Shown here piece by piece: positions 1 through 8,393 of a DNA stretch of 64,000 nt. Source of the DNA: JAQBDA01 sp963709875 (GTDB taxonomy: Bacteria > Chloroflexota > Anaerolineae > Anaerolineales > UBA4823); NCBI GenBank assembly GCA_963709875.1, contig CAVPYB010000001.1, positions 310,001 through 374,000 on the forward strand, written 5' to 3'. The position numbers and the translations under genes are program-made. Position 1 is the first letter of the stretch. The number at the start of each line of letters is the position of its first letter. A model generated the notes under the pieces. It was not told where the DNA came from. It was given only the letters and a program-made list of their open reading frames with translations, and did not search any database.

Positions 1-60
1 CTTGATATGCAGCAGCAACCTGGTCTAACTTGTATCCGGATCCCGCGATCGGTTCCGATA

Positions 61-109
61 GCTCCCCTTTCCATGGCAGCAGCCTCTGCCGGGAGAGGGG
101 AGCATTTTT
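61..109 (+). terminator. Rho-independent terminator of an upstream gene outside the window
   Basis: GCTCCCC near 61-67 pairs with GGGGAGC at 97-103, extended by TTTCC against GGGAGA, and a run of five T follows at 105-109. It would end transcription entering from the left edge. The rest of 1-316 shows no convincing gene: a 76-codon open frame there has no family resemblance or codon bias. The first gene has its own ribosome site at about 304-310. Confidence 0.6.
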
Positions 110-316
110 CGTTCCGGTTGCCATTTTATTCAAATCATTGTAAACTCACTTTGAATCGATCATTTATCGCATTTCATGGCAAAACGGCGGGCTCTGGTAC
201 GCGGCTGCTGGGGTTGGCCCTCGTGCTGCTGGCTTGATTTTTGGTATGTCGTTTGATGTTTGGAACTATGAACCTGCCTCATCCGTCTTAAGCGTGAGGA
301 CGTAAGGAGAGAAACG

Positions 317-1531
317 ATGAATCAATCGCCGATGAACCAGACGCGCAAGAAGTTATTTCTGCCTCTGGGTCTGATCCTGCTGGTGATGCTTTCCTGCAAT
401 ATGCCGGGCGTCGCCCAACCGACCGAATCGGGCGCCAGTGCGCTGTACACCGCGGCTGCCGAGACCACAATCGCCCAGCTGACCCAGGTGAGCGGCCCGC
501 CGGCATCCCCGGCTGCCACCGGCATGGTGCCCACTTTCCCGGCGCCCACTGCCGCGGCCTCACCGCTAGTGACCGCGACTGCGCCGCCCGCCAGCACTAC
601 CCCGCTCGCCACCACTGCGCCCACCAGCGCCCCCCCACCGACCCGCACCCCCGTGCCGTGCGACGCGGTGACCTTCGTCAAGGACGTCACCGTCGGCGAT
701 AACACGCAGTTCTCCCCCGGCGCGCCGTTCATCAAGACCTGGCGGCTGCGCAATAACGGAACCTGCACCTGGACGACCGGCTACAGCACTGTCTTTGTAA
801 AAGGGGATGCGATGAGCGCCGCCTCGCCCGTGCCGCTGCCGCATAACGTCGCCCCGGGCGATACGGTGGATGTGTCGGTGGCAATGGTCGCTCCGGATAA
901 AGCCGGAACCTACCGCGGCGACTGGATGCTGCGCAGCGCCGGCGGAGCTTTATTCGGTCTGGGGGCTGACGGGAGCAAGCCGTTCTGGGTGCAGATCAAA
1001 GTTGTGGTGCAGACCGGTATCACCTACGATTTCCTGATCCAGGCCAAAGACGCCGAGTGGATCAGCAGCGTTGGCACGGAAGGCGCACCGCTGGCTTTCA
1101 ACGGCGCGGATGACGACCCCAATGGTGTCGCCAAGATCAAGGATGCCGTTCTGCTGGAGACGGGCGCCACCTCCGGCAAGATCCTGCTCACCTACCCGCG
1201 CCGCCAGGATAACGGCGCAGTCTCGGGGCTGTTCCCGGCTTACACCGTGCAGAGCGGTGACGTTCTCAAAGCCAAGCTGGGCTTCATGCTGGATTACACC
1301 GGCGGCGTATGCGGGAGCGGCAGGGTAAAATTCCAGATCTTGTATAAGGAAGGCGGCGCGCCAAAGCTCTTGCAGGAGTGGACCAAGACCTGCTCCGGCG
1401 GCTTCACCGACGTGAACATTGACCTGAGCGGACTGAAGGGCAAGACAGTGCAGTTCGGCTTCGTCGTCCTGGCGGAAGGCGCGCCCACGGACGACTGGGC
1501 GGTATGGAACTCGCCGCGTATCGAGCAGTAA
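317..1531 (+). CDS. NBR1-Ig-like domain lipoprotein
   Basis: Secreted lipoprotein of 404 residues. A short basic N-terminus and hydrophobic segment end in a lipobox-like VMLSC at about residue 28. A linker rich in Ala, Thr and Pro follows (about 30-115). Residues about 120-230 match the Ig-like fold first described next to BRCA1 (NBR1), with the features FIKTWRLRNNGTCTW, VAPGDTVDVSV, AGTYRGDWMLR and FGLGADG. The last 170 residues form a second beta-rich module that I do not recognise. The ATG follows a good AGGAG-type site. A sister gene with the same domain follows at 1660, so the pair probably arose by duplication. Such domains are common in Chloroflexota surface proteins; the ligand is unknown. 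Confidence 0.8.
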   Translation: MNQSPMNQTRKKLFLPLGLILLVMLSCNMPGVAQPTESGASALYTAAAETTIAQLTQVSGPPASPAATGMVPTFPAPTAAASPLVTATAPPASTTPLATTAPTSAPPPTRTPVPCDAVTFVKDVTVGDNTQFSPGAPFIKTWRLRNNGTCTWTTGYSTVFVKGDAMSAASPVPLPHNVAPGDTVDVSVAMVAPDKAGTYRGDWMLRSAGGALFGLGADGSKPFWVQIKVVVQTGITYDFLIQAKDAEWISSVGTEGAPLAFNGADDDPNGVAKIKDAVLLETGATSGKILLTYPRRQDNGAVSGLFPAYTVQSGDVLKAKLGFMLDYTGGVCGSGRVKFQILYKEGGAPKLLQEWTKTCSGGFTDVNIDLSGLKGKTVQFGFVVLAEGAPTDDWAVWNSPRIEQ

Positions 1532-1586
1532 TTTCGTCTTGTTAAGAATCTCGGACTTTCAACCGACCACCGCGATCCTTCGGATA

Positions 1587-1603
1587 GTCAGCCGTCGGCT
1601 GAC
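1587..1603. other. Short perfect hairpin between the two NBR1-Ig genes
   Basis: GTCAGCC, a 3-base loop GTC, and GGCTGAC form a perfect 7-bp stem. No T-run follows, so a classical terminator is doubtful. A TATACT hexamer at 1621-1626 with a weak upstream CTGACC (1599-1604, 16-base spacer) could be a promoter for the next gene. The promoter reading is weak. Confidence 0.3.
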
Positions 1604-1659
1604 CGCTTGACGACGCGCGATATACTTAATGCCTGACCTGTCCACCAGGAGGTGAGATT

Positions 1660-2631
1660 GTGAGAAAACTACGACCCGTCTGGGTCTTGTTATCCCTTGT
1701 GGCGCTGCTGCTGGGGGCCTGCCGCTCGGCCGCGCCCGCCGAGCCGACCGCCACCGGACCTGCTCCGGAGGCGGTGCGAACAGCCGCAGCCGAGACCGCC
1801 AACGCCCGCATGACCGAGATCGCCGCCGTGACGCCCACCGCTCCGCCGGTGACCGCCACCGCCACTACCGGTCCGACCGCCACGCAACTGGCACCGACGA
1901 ACACCATCACGCCCACCGTCGAGATCAGTGGGGAGGATAAGCTCGACTTCGTCGCTGACGTCACCGTGCCGGACGGCACCACCATCAAGCCCGGTGATAC
2001 ATTCGTCAAGACCTGGAAGCTCAAGAATACCGGCACATCCACTTGGAGCAGCGGTCATTCGCTGATCTTCATCAGCGGGGAGCAGATGGGTGCGGCTGCA
2101 TCCGTGCCGCTGACGATCAGCGTGCCACCCGGGGAGACCGGGGACGTCTCGGTCAGCCTGACCGCCCCCAGCAGCCCGGGCAGCTACTTCAGCTTCTGGA
2201 TGCTGCGCGGCCCGGCGGGCAACAACTTCGGGCTGGGTCCCACCGGCGACCAGCCTTTTTACGTGCAGATCGTCGTCGCCGGGGATGGCTCCGGCACGGC
2301 GCTGCCCCCCGGTACATCCGGCAGCACAGTCACCGACGTCACCCTGGCAGTGGATAATGCCAATGTCCAGGATTCCTGCCCGTATACTTTCACCTTCGCC
2401 GCCCGTTTCGCGCTCAACGAAGCCGCGACGGTCAGCTACGAGCTGGAAGCCGAGACCGGATTCTCGATAACGCTGCCTGCCCCGACCACGGTGGCGCTGG
2501 GCGCCGGTGTGCATACCCTGAGCTACACCCTCGATTTCAACGATGATGTGACCGGCGTGGCGCAGTTCGTCATCACCGCCCCGGAGAGTGTGAAGTCCGC
2601 ACCGGTCACCTTTACCCTGGACTGCCAGTGA
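1660..2631 (+). CDS. Second NBR1-Ig-like domain lipoprotein
   Basis: 323-residue lipoprotein starting at GTG, chosen because AGGAGGTGAG lies just upstream. The signal peptide ends in the lipobox LLGAC (Cys about residue 21), followed by a Thr/Pro/Ala linker. Residues about 88-200 are the NBR1-type Ig domain (DTFVKTWKLKNTGTSTW, VPPGETGDVSVSLTAP, GSYFSFWMLRGPAGNNFGLG). The C-terminal 110 residues are a different beta-sandwich-like tail. The stop codon overlaps the queG start (GTGA), so the two are probably translationally coupled, although no functional link is obvious. Outer face of the cytoplasmic membrane is the likely location. Confidence 0.8.
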   Translation: MRKLRPVWVLLSLVALLLGACRSAAPAEPTATGPAPEAVRTAAAETANARMTEIAAVTPTAPPVTATATTGPTATQLAPTNTITPTVEISGEDKLDFVADVTVPDGTTIKPGDTFVKTWKLKNTGTSTWSSGHSLIFISGEQMGAAASVPLTISVPPGETGDVSVSLTAPSSPGSYFSFWMLRGPAGNNFGLGPTGDQPFYVQIVVAGDGSGTALPPGTSGSTVTDVTLAVDNANVQDSCPYTFTFAARFALNEAATVSYELEAETGFSITLPAPTTVALGAGVHTLSYTLDFNDDVTGVAQFVITAPESVKSAPVTFTLDCQ

Positions 2632-3831
2632 TCGCTGTCACCCGGGCGGTGAAGGCTGAGGCCCGGCGCCTGGGCTTTGAGCTGGTAGGGGTGACCACGC
2701 CGGACCCGCCCGCGCACCTGGATGTCTACCGGCACTGGCTGCAGGCCGGGCACAACGGCGAGATGGCTTACCTGGAGACCGAGCGTGCCCTACAGAGGCG
2801 CGCCGACCCGCGACTTATCCTGCCGGAGTGCCGGTCGATCCTGGTGCTGGGGGTGAGGTATCCAAAACCAGGGGATAGGGGAGAAGGGATAGGGGAAAAG
2901 GGAAAGGGGAGAGGGGAAGGGGAGAGTTGGCGAATTGGCGCGAATGACGCGAACGTCACTAAAGGGCAGGTGGCTTCTTACGCCTGGGGGGAGGATTATC
3001 ATGAGGTGCTGCCGGGGCGCATGAAGGCGCTGGTGAGCTTCATCGAAGCAGAGGTTGGGCAGGTCATCCCCAGCCGCTGGTATACCGACACCGGGCCGCT
3101 GCTGGAGCGCGAGCTGGCGCAGCGCGCCGGTCTGGGCTGGATCGGCAAGAATACCTGCCTGATCCACCCGCGCCTGGGGTCTTATTACCTGCTGGCGGAG
3201 ATCCTGCTGGGGGTCGAGCTGGAGCCGGACCCACCCTTCAGTGCTGACCACTGCGGCAGCTGCACGCGCTGCATCGATGCCTGCCCCACGGGGTGCATCC
3301 TGCCCGACCGCACTCTGGAGGCCTCGCGCTGCATCTCCTACCTGACCATCGAGCTGAAAGGTACCATCCCGGTAGAGCTGCGCGGGCAGATGGGCGATTG
3401 GGTCTTCGGCTGCGATGTCTGCCAGCAGGTCTGCCCGTGGAACCTGCGCTTTGCTGCGCCGCAGGGCGACCCAGCATTTGCGCTGCGCCCGGATGTGCCA
3501 GCCCCTGACCTGCTGCACGAGCTGGAGCTGACATCCCAGGAGTTCAACCGCAAGTTCAAAGGCAGCCCGGTCAAGCGCGCCAAAAGGCGCGGCTACCTGC
3601 GCAATGCAGCCGTGGCGCTGGGAAATTCAGGCTATCCGCAGGCCGTCCCCGTTCTGTCCGCAGCTCTATCCGGCGAGCTCGGAACCGCTGGTGCGCGGCC
3701 AGGCAGCCTGGTCGCTGGGCCAGATCGGCGGTGTGGAGGCGCGCCAGGCGCTGCTGGCAGCCGCTGAAGGCGAGAGCGACCCCGGCGTGCTGGAGGAGAT
3801 CCAGGCCGCGCTTGCCGCGCCCGAAGGTTAA
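2628..3831 (+). CDS. queG: Epoxyqueuosine reductase QueG, frame broken by one inserted base
   Basis: Cobalamin-dependent, 8-iron ferredoxin-like enzyme that reduces epoxyqueuosine to queuosine in tRNA. Visible signatures are YAWGEDYHEVLPGRM, WYTDTGPLLERELAQRAGLGWIGKNT, and two cluster motifs, CGSCTRCIDACPTG and CDVCQQVCPWN. The HEAT-repeat tail (NAAVALGNSGYPQAV, then SEPLVRGQAAWSLGQIGG) continues in the next frame: one extra base at about 3675 (near GAGCTCGG) separates them. Removing it gives a 400-residue protein ending at 3831. An unusual purine-rich insert of about 30 codons (2865-2950) sits between the N-terminal segment and YAWGEDYH. Start is GTG overlapping the previous stop. Confidence 0.9.
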
Positions 3832-3858
3832 GCCATACTCAACCTGCTTCGTCATCTA

Positions 3859-5478
3859 ATGCACCGCCTGCGCTCCCTCACCATCCTGCTTACCTTGCTG
3901 CTCGGCGCCTGCCAACCCCAGCCTGCAACGAACACTCCCTCCCCGGTCTGGGTGCAGCTAACACAACCCGTCCCGTCACAAACGAATTCTCTTGCTGCGC
4001 CCCTACGTGACACCGGGACACCCGATACTCGAACCCTCCCCACCCTCCCCACGGTTCGGGCGCAGCTAACACAACCTGTCCCATCACCAACGAATTCTCT
4101 TGCTGCGCCCCTCCATGACACCGGGACACCTGACACCGGAACACCCCTTCCCCCTTCCCCCTCCCCCTTGACATCCTTGGTCTTCACCGGCGTGATCGTG
4201 CCGGCGCGCTGCGTGCAGGCAGCCATCGACGAGCGAGGGAATGCGGATTATATTTTTGATGAAGTGCGCGGGGTGATCTCGGACGCTGACCTGGCGGTGG
4301 GCACGCTGAACGCCACCATCAGCGACTACCCGCCGCACACTGGCTGCGTGCCGACCTACGTGCTGGTGGGCGGATCGGGCAACGCAGCTGCCCTGCAGCG
4401 TGCCGGTTTCGACGTGATGAGCGTGGCGACCAACCATATCAAGAACTGCGGGCTGATGGACTGCGAGGACCGGGCATTCTTCGACACGTTGGACAACCTG
4501 CGCCGTGCCGGCATCATCCCGGTCGGCGCCGGGGTGGATCACGACGAGGCCATGCAGCCGGTGGTGGTGGAATTGGACGGCGTGCGCTTCGGAATCGTCT
4601 CGCTGGGGCAGATCGAGCCGATGGCATTCGCCGGGCCGGATAAGCCGGGCATTGCCGTGCTCAACGAGCAGAACCTGAAGCAGGCTATACAGGCCGCCCG
4701 GCAGGTCTCCGACGTGGTCATCGCCATGCCGCATTGGGGGCCGGAGGACGTGCCCTGGCCGAACTACATCCAGCGCGAGCTGGCGCGCCAGCTGGTCGAG
4801 GCGGGCGCCGATCTGGTGGTCGGCAACCACACCCACGTGGTGCAGGCGCTGCAGGATATCGACGGGGTGCCGGTCTTCTACGGTCTGGGCAACTTCGTCT
4901 TCGACCAGGGGCTGCGCGACCACCAACAGGGCGTTATCTTGAAGGTGTATTTCGATGGCGAGAAATTTGCCGGGTACGACCTGATCCCTACCCACGTCGA
5001 CCGGGACGGGACGGTGCATATCGCCGAGGCTGGAGTGGCGGCAGAGGTGCTGGAACGCACCGCCCATGCCAGCCGGGAGCTGGGCGCGAGCCCGGCGCTC
5101 GCCTACCTGCCTTCGATGACCCTGGATGAGGCCGCCGGTCTGGAGCGAGAGCAGATATTCCGGCACCTGCTCGAGGTGTGGCTGGCATACTACACCTCAG
5201 CCGCCGTGACCAACACTGCCCGCATCTCGGATTTCGAAATCTCAGAGATCACGCTGGATGAAGGTTTGACCGAGGTTGTGTGGGGCTGGGGGCCTGAATC
5301 TGGCGCCGAGGTGAGCTACTCCGTGCGCCCGATCGTCCCGGGTTTTACCCTCTGGGCAGCCGGGAACGGGGAACTGACCCCAGATGGCTGGGCGCGGGGG
5401 AAGCGTGCCGTGGTGGGTCTGAAGCTGGATGGGGGCCGCTATTGGCTTAAGATTCTGGATGATGATTTCTATCGCTGA
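3859..5478 (+). CDS. CapA-like metallophosphatase-fold lipoprotein
   Basis: 539-residue lipoprotein: lipobox LLGAC at Cys 18, a repeat-containing Thr/Pro linker (about 20-105), then a CapA/PgsA-type domain related to poly-gamma-glutamate capsule synthesis proteins. Recognisable elements are SVATNHIKNCG, FGIVSLGQIEPM, VVIAMPHWGPED, ADLVVGNHTHVVQ and VFYGLGNFVFDQ, which carry the His/Asn metal-site residues. The last 150 residues are an extra domain. Polymer synthesis is known only for some family members, so the exact role is open. The gene ends tail-to-tail with the PIN toxin gene, overlapping it by 32 bases. Confidence 0.8.
   Translation: MHRLRSLTILLTLLLGACQPQPATNTPSPVWVQLTQPVPSQTNSLAAPLRDTGTPDTRTLPTLPTVRAQLTQPVPSPTNSLAAPLHDTGTPDTGTPLPPSPSPLTSLVFTGVIVPARCVQAAIDERGNADYIFDEVRGVISDADLAVGTLNATISDYPPHTGCVPTYVLVGGSGNAAALQRAGFDVMSVATNHIKNCGLMDCEDRAFFDTLDNLRRAGIIPVGAGVDHDEAMQPVVVELDGVRFGIVSLGQIEPMAFAGPDKPGIAVLNEQNLKQAIQAARQVSDVVIAMPHWGPEDVPWPNYIQRELARQLVEAGADLVVGNHTHVVQALQDIDGVPVFYGLGNFVFDQGLRDHQQGVILKVYFDGEKFAGYDLIPTHVDRDGTVHIAEAGVAAEVLERTAHASRELGASPALAYLPSMTLDEAAGLEREQIFRHLLEVWLAYYTSAAVTNTARISDFEISEITLDEGLTEVVWGWGPESGAEVSYSVRPIVPGFTLWAAGNGELTPDGWARGKRAVVGLKLDGGRYWLKILDDDFYR
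3954..4136 (+). repeat. In-frame 36-codon tandem duplication in the CapA-like linker
   Basis: Two copies of about 75 bases, 3954-4028 and 4062-4136, spaced exactly 108 bases. Both encode QLTQPVPS, then TNSLAAPL and DTGTPDT, with few differences. The unit keeps frame, so it lengthens the surface linker by 36 residues per copy. The DNA includes a GACACCGGGACAC word like those in the intergenic repeats of this window. Confidence 0.85.
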
Positions 5479-5899
5479 TGATCGCTAGAAAATCCGCTGG
5501 CTGGAGAGCCTGGACAGGACCTTCTTTGAAGTCCTTCGGGTTGCGGGTCACTAGGTATTTGCAGCCGGCAGCTTCCGCAGCGGCCATCTGCACGGCATCT
5601 TCGAAGTCCTCCCACCCGTATTGCAGGGCTGTTTCAACTACCGTTTGATCAATGGCAGCCACATGGAAGACAGCCAACATTTTCTCTATAGAGAGCGCAG
5701 CGATAGGGGGAGAAGTCTGACGGGTATAGAGATAATGGATTGTTGTGATGCTGTGAGCTGCTAGCATGCCCACAATGTAACCAGTCTCTGCGAGCCGCCA
5801 GATTGCCGCCGAGTCCTTGTAAAAAGGGTCACGTCTTGAAAGGACGTCCAGGATAACATTGATGTCGAACAGCACCTTTGTTGGCAGTTCGTCATTCAA
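5447..5899 (-). CDS. PIN-domain toxin (VapC-like)
   Basis: 150-residue PIN-domain protein, a likely Mg-dependent ribonuclease of a type II toxin-antitoxin pair. The N-terminal KVLFDINVILDVL has the first acidic residue. EDFEDAVQMAAAEAAGCKYLVTRNPKDF carries the central acidic cluster and the typical TRNPKDF ending. The start overlaps the antitoxin stop by 8 bases, which is typical coupling. The 3' end runs 32 bases into the CapA-like gene on the other strand. The RNA target is not predictable. Confidence 0.85.
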   Translation of the reverse strand: MNDELPTKVLFDINVILDVLSRRDPFYKDSAAIWRLAETGYIVGMLAAHSITTIHYLYTRQTSPPIAALSIEKMLAVFHVAAIDQTVVETALQYGWEDFEDAVQMAAAEAAGCKYLVTRNPKDFKEGPVQALQPADFLAIISDRNHHPES

Positions 5900-6131
5900 G
5901 GTATTTGGCTTCCAGATGCCTGTGGTAATCTTCGAGTGAGGTCTCTGGGGAGAGCGATCCAGTGAGCATATCCAGTACTGGAGTATCTGACTGCGCCAGC
6001 ATTTCCTTGTCCAGCGAGCGGAAGAATTCGCGGACTAGACGGGTTACCGTTGTGCCGTGGTCCCTGGCATACCGCCGGGCTCGTTCAAGTGCCTCAACCT
6101 CGATGCGGATTGTGAATTTCGTCTTTTCCAT
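5892..6131 (-). CDS. Antitoxin partner of the PIN toxin
   Basis: 79-residue protein beginning MEKTKFTIRIEVEALERA. This pattern (beta strand, then helix) resembles small ribbon-helix-helix antitoxins of the DUF6364 kind. The start at 6131 is preferred over an upstream in-frame codon at 6185 because GGAGACCGAG lies directly before it. The acidic C-terminus (LSPETSLEDYHRHLEAKYLE) would wrap the toxin. It is upstream of and overlaps the toxin gene. It probably represses its own promoter, but I see no clear operator. Confidence 0.7.
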   Translation of the reverse strand: MEKTKFTIRIEVEALERARRYARDHGTTVTRLVREFFRSLDKEMLAQSDTPVLDMLTGSLSPETSLEDYHRHLEAKYLE

Positions 6132-6202
6132 CTCGGTCTCCTGCCAGACATTGTACCACAAATTCGTCTGACAAGACCAATCCACTTTTCGATATTGGTG
6201 GT

Positions 6203-6652
6203 TTAATCCGTCTGGCAGCCCCTACACTCCCCGAATAACTGCAGCCAGTGCTCGCCGATCTGGTAGCCGCTGTCTTTCCCCACCTGGCGCATCAGAGGCT
6301 CGATCAGCCCGCTGTCCCCACTGAAGTACTCGACCCTGCCGCAATTCTGGCAGATCAATAAATGCTGGTGCCCCGAGCTGGCGGCGATGAAAGCCTGGCA
6401 GCCAGAGGGCCGGTGCACGCGCTGCACCAGCTCCAGTTCTTCCAGTTTCTCGATGGTGCGGTAGACGGTCACAAGTCCCAGGCGCGGGTACTCCCGGCGG
6501 GCGCGCTCGAAGACGTCGAATGGGCTGAGCAGGTGCTGGCTCTCGGCGATCGCCTCCACCACCGCCCGGCGCGGCTGCGTCAGTCGGTAGCCGTTGGACT
6601 GCAGGTCGCCCAGCCAGGCTGCGGTTTTGGAATGATCCGCTTTCTCGCTCAT
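6203..6652 (-). CDS. Fur/Zur family metal-responsive repressor
   Basis: 149-residue Fur-family regulator, last gene of a metal-import operon (1 base after the permease stop). N-terminal winged helix: RLTQPRRAVVEAIAESQHLLSPFDVFERARREYPRLGLVTVYRTIEKL. Dimerisation and metal part: GHQHLLICQNCGRVEYF and the final CRGC, which give the two Cys pairs of a structural zinc site plus His ligands. The partner genes suggest zinc (Zur) or manganese sensing. The operator at 9332-9350 ahead of the operon is its likely target, which would make the circuit self-regulating. Confidence 0.9.
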   Translation of the reverse strand: MSEKADHSKTAAWLGDLQSNGYRLTQPRRAVVEAIAESQHLLSPFDVFERARREYPRLGLVTVYRTIEKLEELELVQRVHRPSGCQAFIAASSGHQHLLICQNCGRVEYFSGDSGLIEPLMRQVGKDSGYQIGEHWLQLFGECRGCQTD

Positions 6653-6653
6653 C

Positions 6654-7520
6654 TCATGCCCCTGCCGGGTGGCGCTGTTGGCGGCTCTGGACCAGCGCCC
6701 GCCCGCTCCATGCCAGGGCGAAGACGGCAGTGCTGGTCAGCACGATCGCCGCGCCGGAGGCAATGCTCAGGTAGTAGGACAGGTACAGACCGACCACGCC
6801 TGCCAGAGAAGCCAGCGCCGCCCCCAGCGCCATCATATACGGCAGGCGTCTGGTGAGCAGGTATGCTGTTGCAGCCGGTGTGACCAGCATGGCGACCATC
6901 AATGCCACGCCGACCGTCTGTAACGAGACAGCGATGGTAACCGCGATCAGTACCAACAGCAGGTTGTTCAGCAGACTAACCGGCATGCGCAGCGTGGTAG
7001 CCAGCACCGGATCGAAGGACAGGGTCAGGAACTCCTTATACAGCCCAAAGATTACCAGGATCACCAGACCGCCAAAAACCACGATGATTCCGAGGTCGCG
7101 CAGCGAGACGGCGAGCACGTCTCCGAACAGGAAGTGGCTCAAGTCCACAGCGTAGCTGCGCACCGAGGAGATCAGGGCGATCCCCAGGGCGAACATACCG
7201 GCGAAGATGATCCCGATGGCGGTGTCTTCTTTGATCTGCGCTTTCCTGGCGATGGCGCCGATGCCCAGTGCAGAGACGATCGAAGCTCCTAACGCCCACC
7301 AGAAGAGCGGCTCGCGCGCGCCTCCATTGACCAGGTAGCCCAGCGCCACGCCGGGCAGGATGGCATGTGCCAGGGCATCCCCGAAGAAAGCCATGCCGCG
7401 TAGCACCACATAGGTGCCCACCACCGCGCACACAATCCCTACCAGCACTGCTGCCACCAGACCGCGCTGCATGAAGGCATACGAGAGCGGCTGCAGCAGG
7501 GCATCCAGCATGGCGTTCAT
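6654..7520 (-). CDS. Metal ABC transporter permease (ZnuB/MntB family)
   Basis: 288-residue membrane protein of the ABC-3 family with about eight hydrophobic segments. Recognisable parts are AVVGTYVVLRGMAFFGDALAHAILPGVALGY near the N-terminus and VGVALMVAMLVTPAATAYLL further on. It forms the channel of a zinc or manganese importer with the overlapping ATPase gene (4-base overlap). Family membership cannot separate Zn from Mn; the linked Fur-family gene and His-containing binding protein slightly favour zinc. Confidence 0.9.
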   Translation of the reverse strand: MNAMLDALLQPLSYAFMQRGLVAAVLVGIVCAVVGTYVVLRGMAFFGDALAHAILPGVALGYLVNGGAREPLFWWALGASIVSALGIGAIARKAQIKEDTAIGIIFAGMFALGIALISSVRSYAVDLSHFLFGDVLAVSLRDLGIIVVFGGLVILVIFGLYKEFLTLSFDPVLATTLRMPVSLLNNLLLVLIAVTIAVSLQTVGVALMVAMLVTPAATAYLLTRRLPYMMALGAALASLAGVVGLYLSYYLSIASGAAIVLTSTAVFALAWSGRALVQSRQQRHPAGA

Positions 7521-8326
7521 TCCGCCCCTTCGCTGCCATCACAGCAGTCATCGCCCAGCGCCAGCAGACCACCTTCGGTCTCGAGCATATGCAGCCGCCC
7601 GCCGTAAGCCAGCACCAGCTTTTCCGGCTGCAGCACCTGACCGGCTGGACCGAAGCCGACCATGCGCCGGTTGAGCAGCAGGACGCGGTCGAAATAGCGA
7701 CCAGCCTGATCAAGGTCGTGCGTGGCTACCATAACGGTGACGCTCTTCTGCTGCAGCCTCTCCAGGAGCGCCAGCAGGCTCTCCTGGGCGGGAGTATCCA
7801 GCCCGGAAAGCGGCTCGTCCATCAGCATCAGCTCAGCCTCCTGCGCCAGGGAGCGGGCGATGAACATGCGCTGCTGCTGCCCGCCCGAGAGCTGGCTGAT
7901 CTGCCTGCCGGCCAGGTCGCTCAGCTCGACGGTCTCCAGGGCTTCGTGCACCAGTTTCCAGTCCAGTTTGCTGGGCCAGGTCAGCGGGCGCAGCTTGGCG
8001 CTGCGTCCCATCATCACCACATCCGCCACGGTGACCGGGAAGTGCCAGTCCACCTGGCTGCGCTGGGGGATATAGGCTATGCAGACATGCCCCACCGGTC
8101 CGGAGCCGAACACGTTCACCTGCCCGCTGGACGGCGCCAACACCCCGGCGATTACCTTGAACAGCGTGCTCTTGCCGGCTCCATTCGGTCCGACAACGGC
8201 GACCTGCTCGCCGGCGTGCAGATGGAAGGTGATCTCCTCCAGCACTGAGTGCCCGTTATAGCGCACGCTCAGCTTGTGAACGTCGAGGATGGGTTGGTCG
8301 TGTGCGTGGCTGGTATGGGGGTACAC
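7517..8326 (-). CDS. Metal ABC transporter ATP-binding protein (ZnuC family)
   Basis: 269-residue ABC ATPase. Walker A GPNGAGKSTLF, signature LSGGQQQRMFIARSL, Walker B ELMLMDEP and the switch His in VMVATHDL are all present. Start is GTG preceded by GGAGGAATAGAC, a strong ribosome site. The N-terminus is His-rich (MYPHTSHAH). It powers the permease encoded immediately downstream, and the substrate-binding gene lies 67 bases upstream. Confidence 0.92.
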   Translation of the reverse strand: MYPHTSHAHDQPILDVHKLSVRYNGHSVLEEITFHLHAGEQVAVVGPNGAGKSTLFKVIAGVLAPSSGQVNVFGSGPVGHVCIAYIPQRSQVDWHFPVTVADVVMMGRSAKLRPLTWPSKLDWKLVHEALETVELSDLAGRQISQLSGGQQQRMFIARSLAQEAELMLMDEPLSGLDTPAQESLLALLERLQQKSVTVMVATHDLDQAGRYFDRVLLLNRRMVGFGPAGQVLQPEKLVLAYGGRLHMLETEGGLLALGDDCCDGSEGAE

Positions 8327-8393
8327 GTCTATTCCTCCAGGCGGAGTTCCCGCTGGCGACCGATAACTACTAGAATGTGAGTGCGGCTGGAAG

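Noticed and set aside
7..237. 76-codon open frame at the left edge
   Set aside because: No ribosome site, no family resemblance, and it overlaps a good terminator hairpin at 61-109.
3940..4140. Possible CRISPR-like repeat in the CapA-like gene
   Set aside because: Only two copies, in frame within a coding linker, with no spacer-like unique segments or cas genes.
4084..5166. 360-codon minus-strand frame opposite the CapA-like gene
   Set aside because: His/Arg/Val-rich shadow with no motifs; the plus strand has a complete CapA-type domain.
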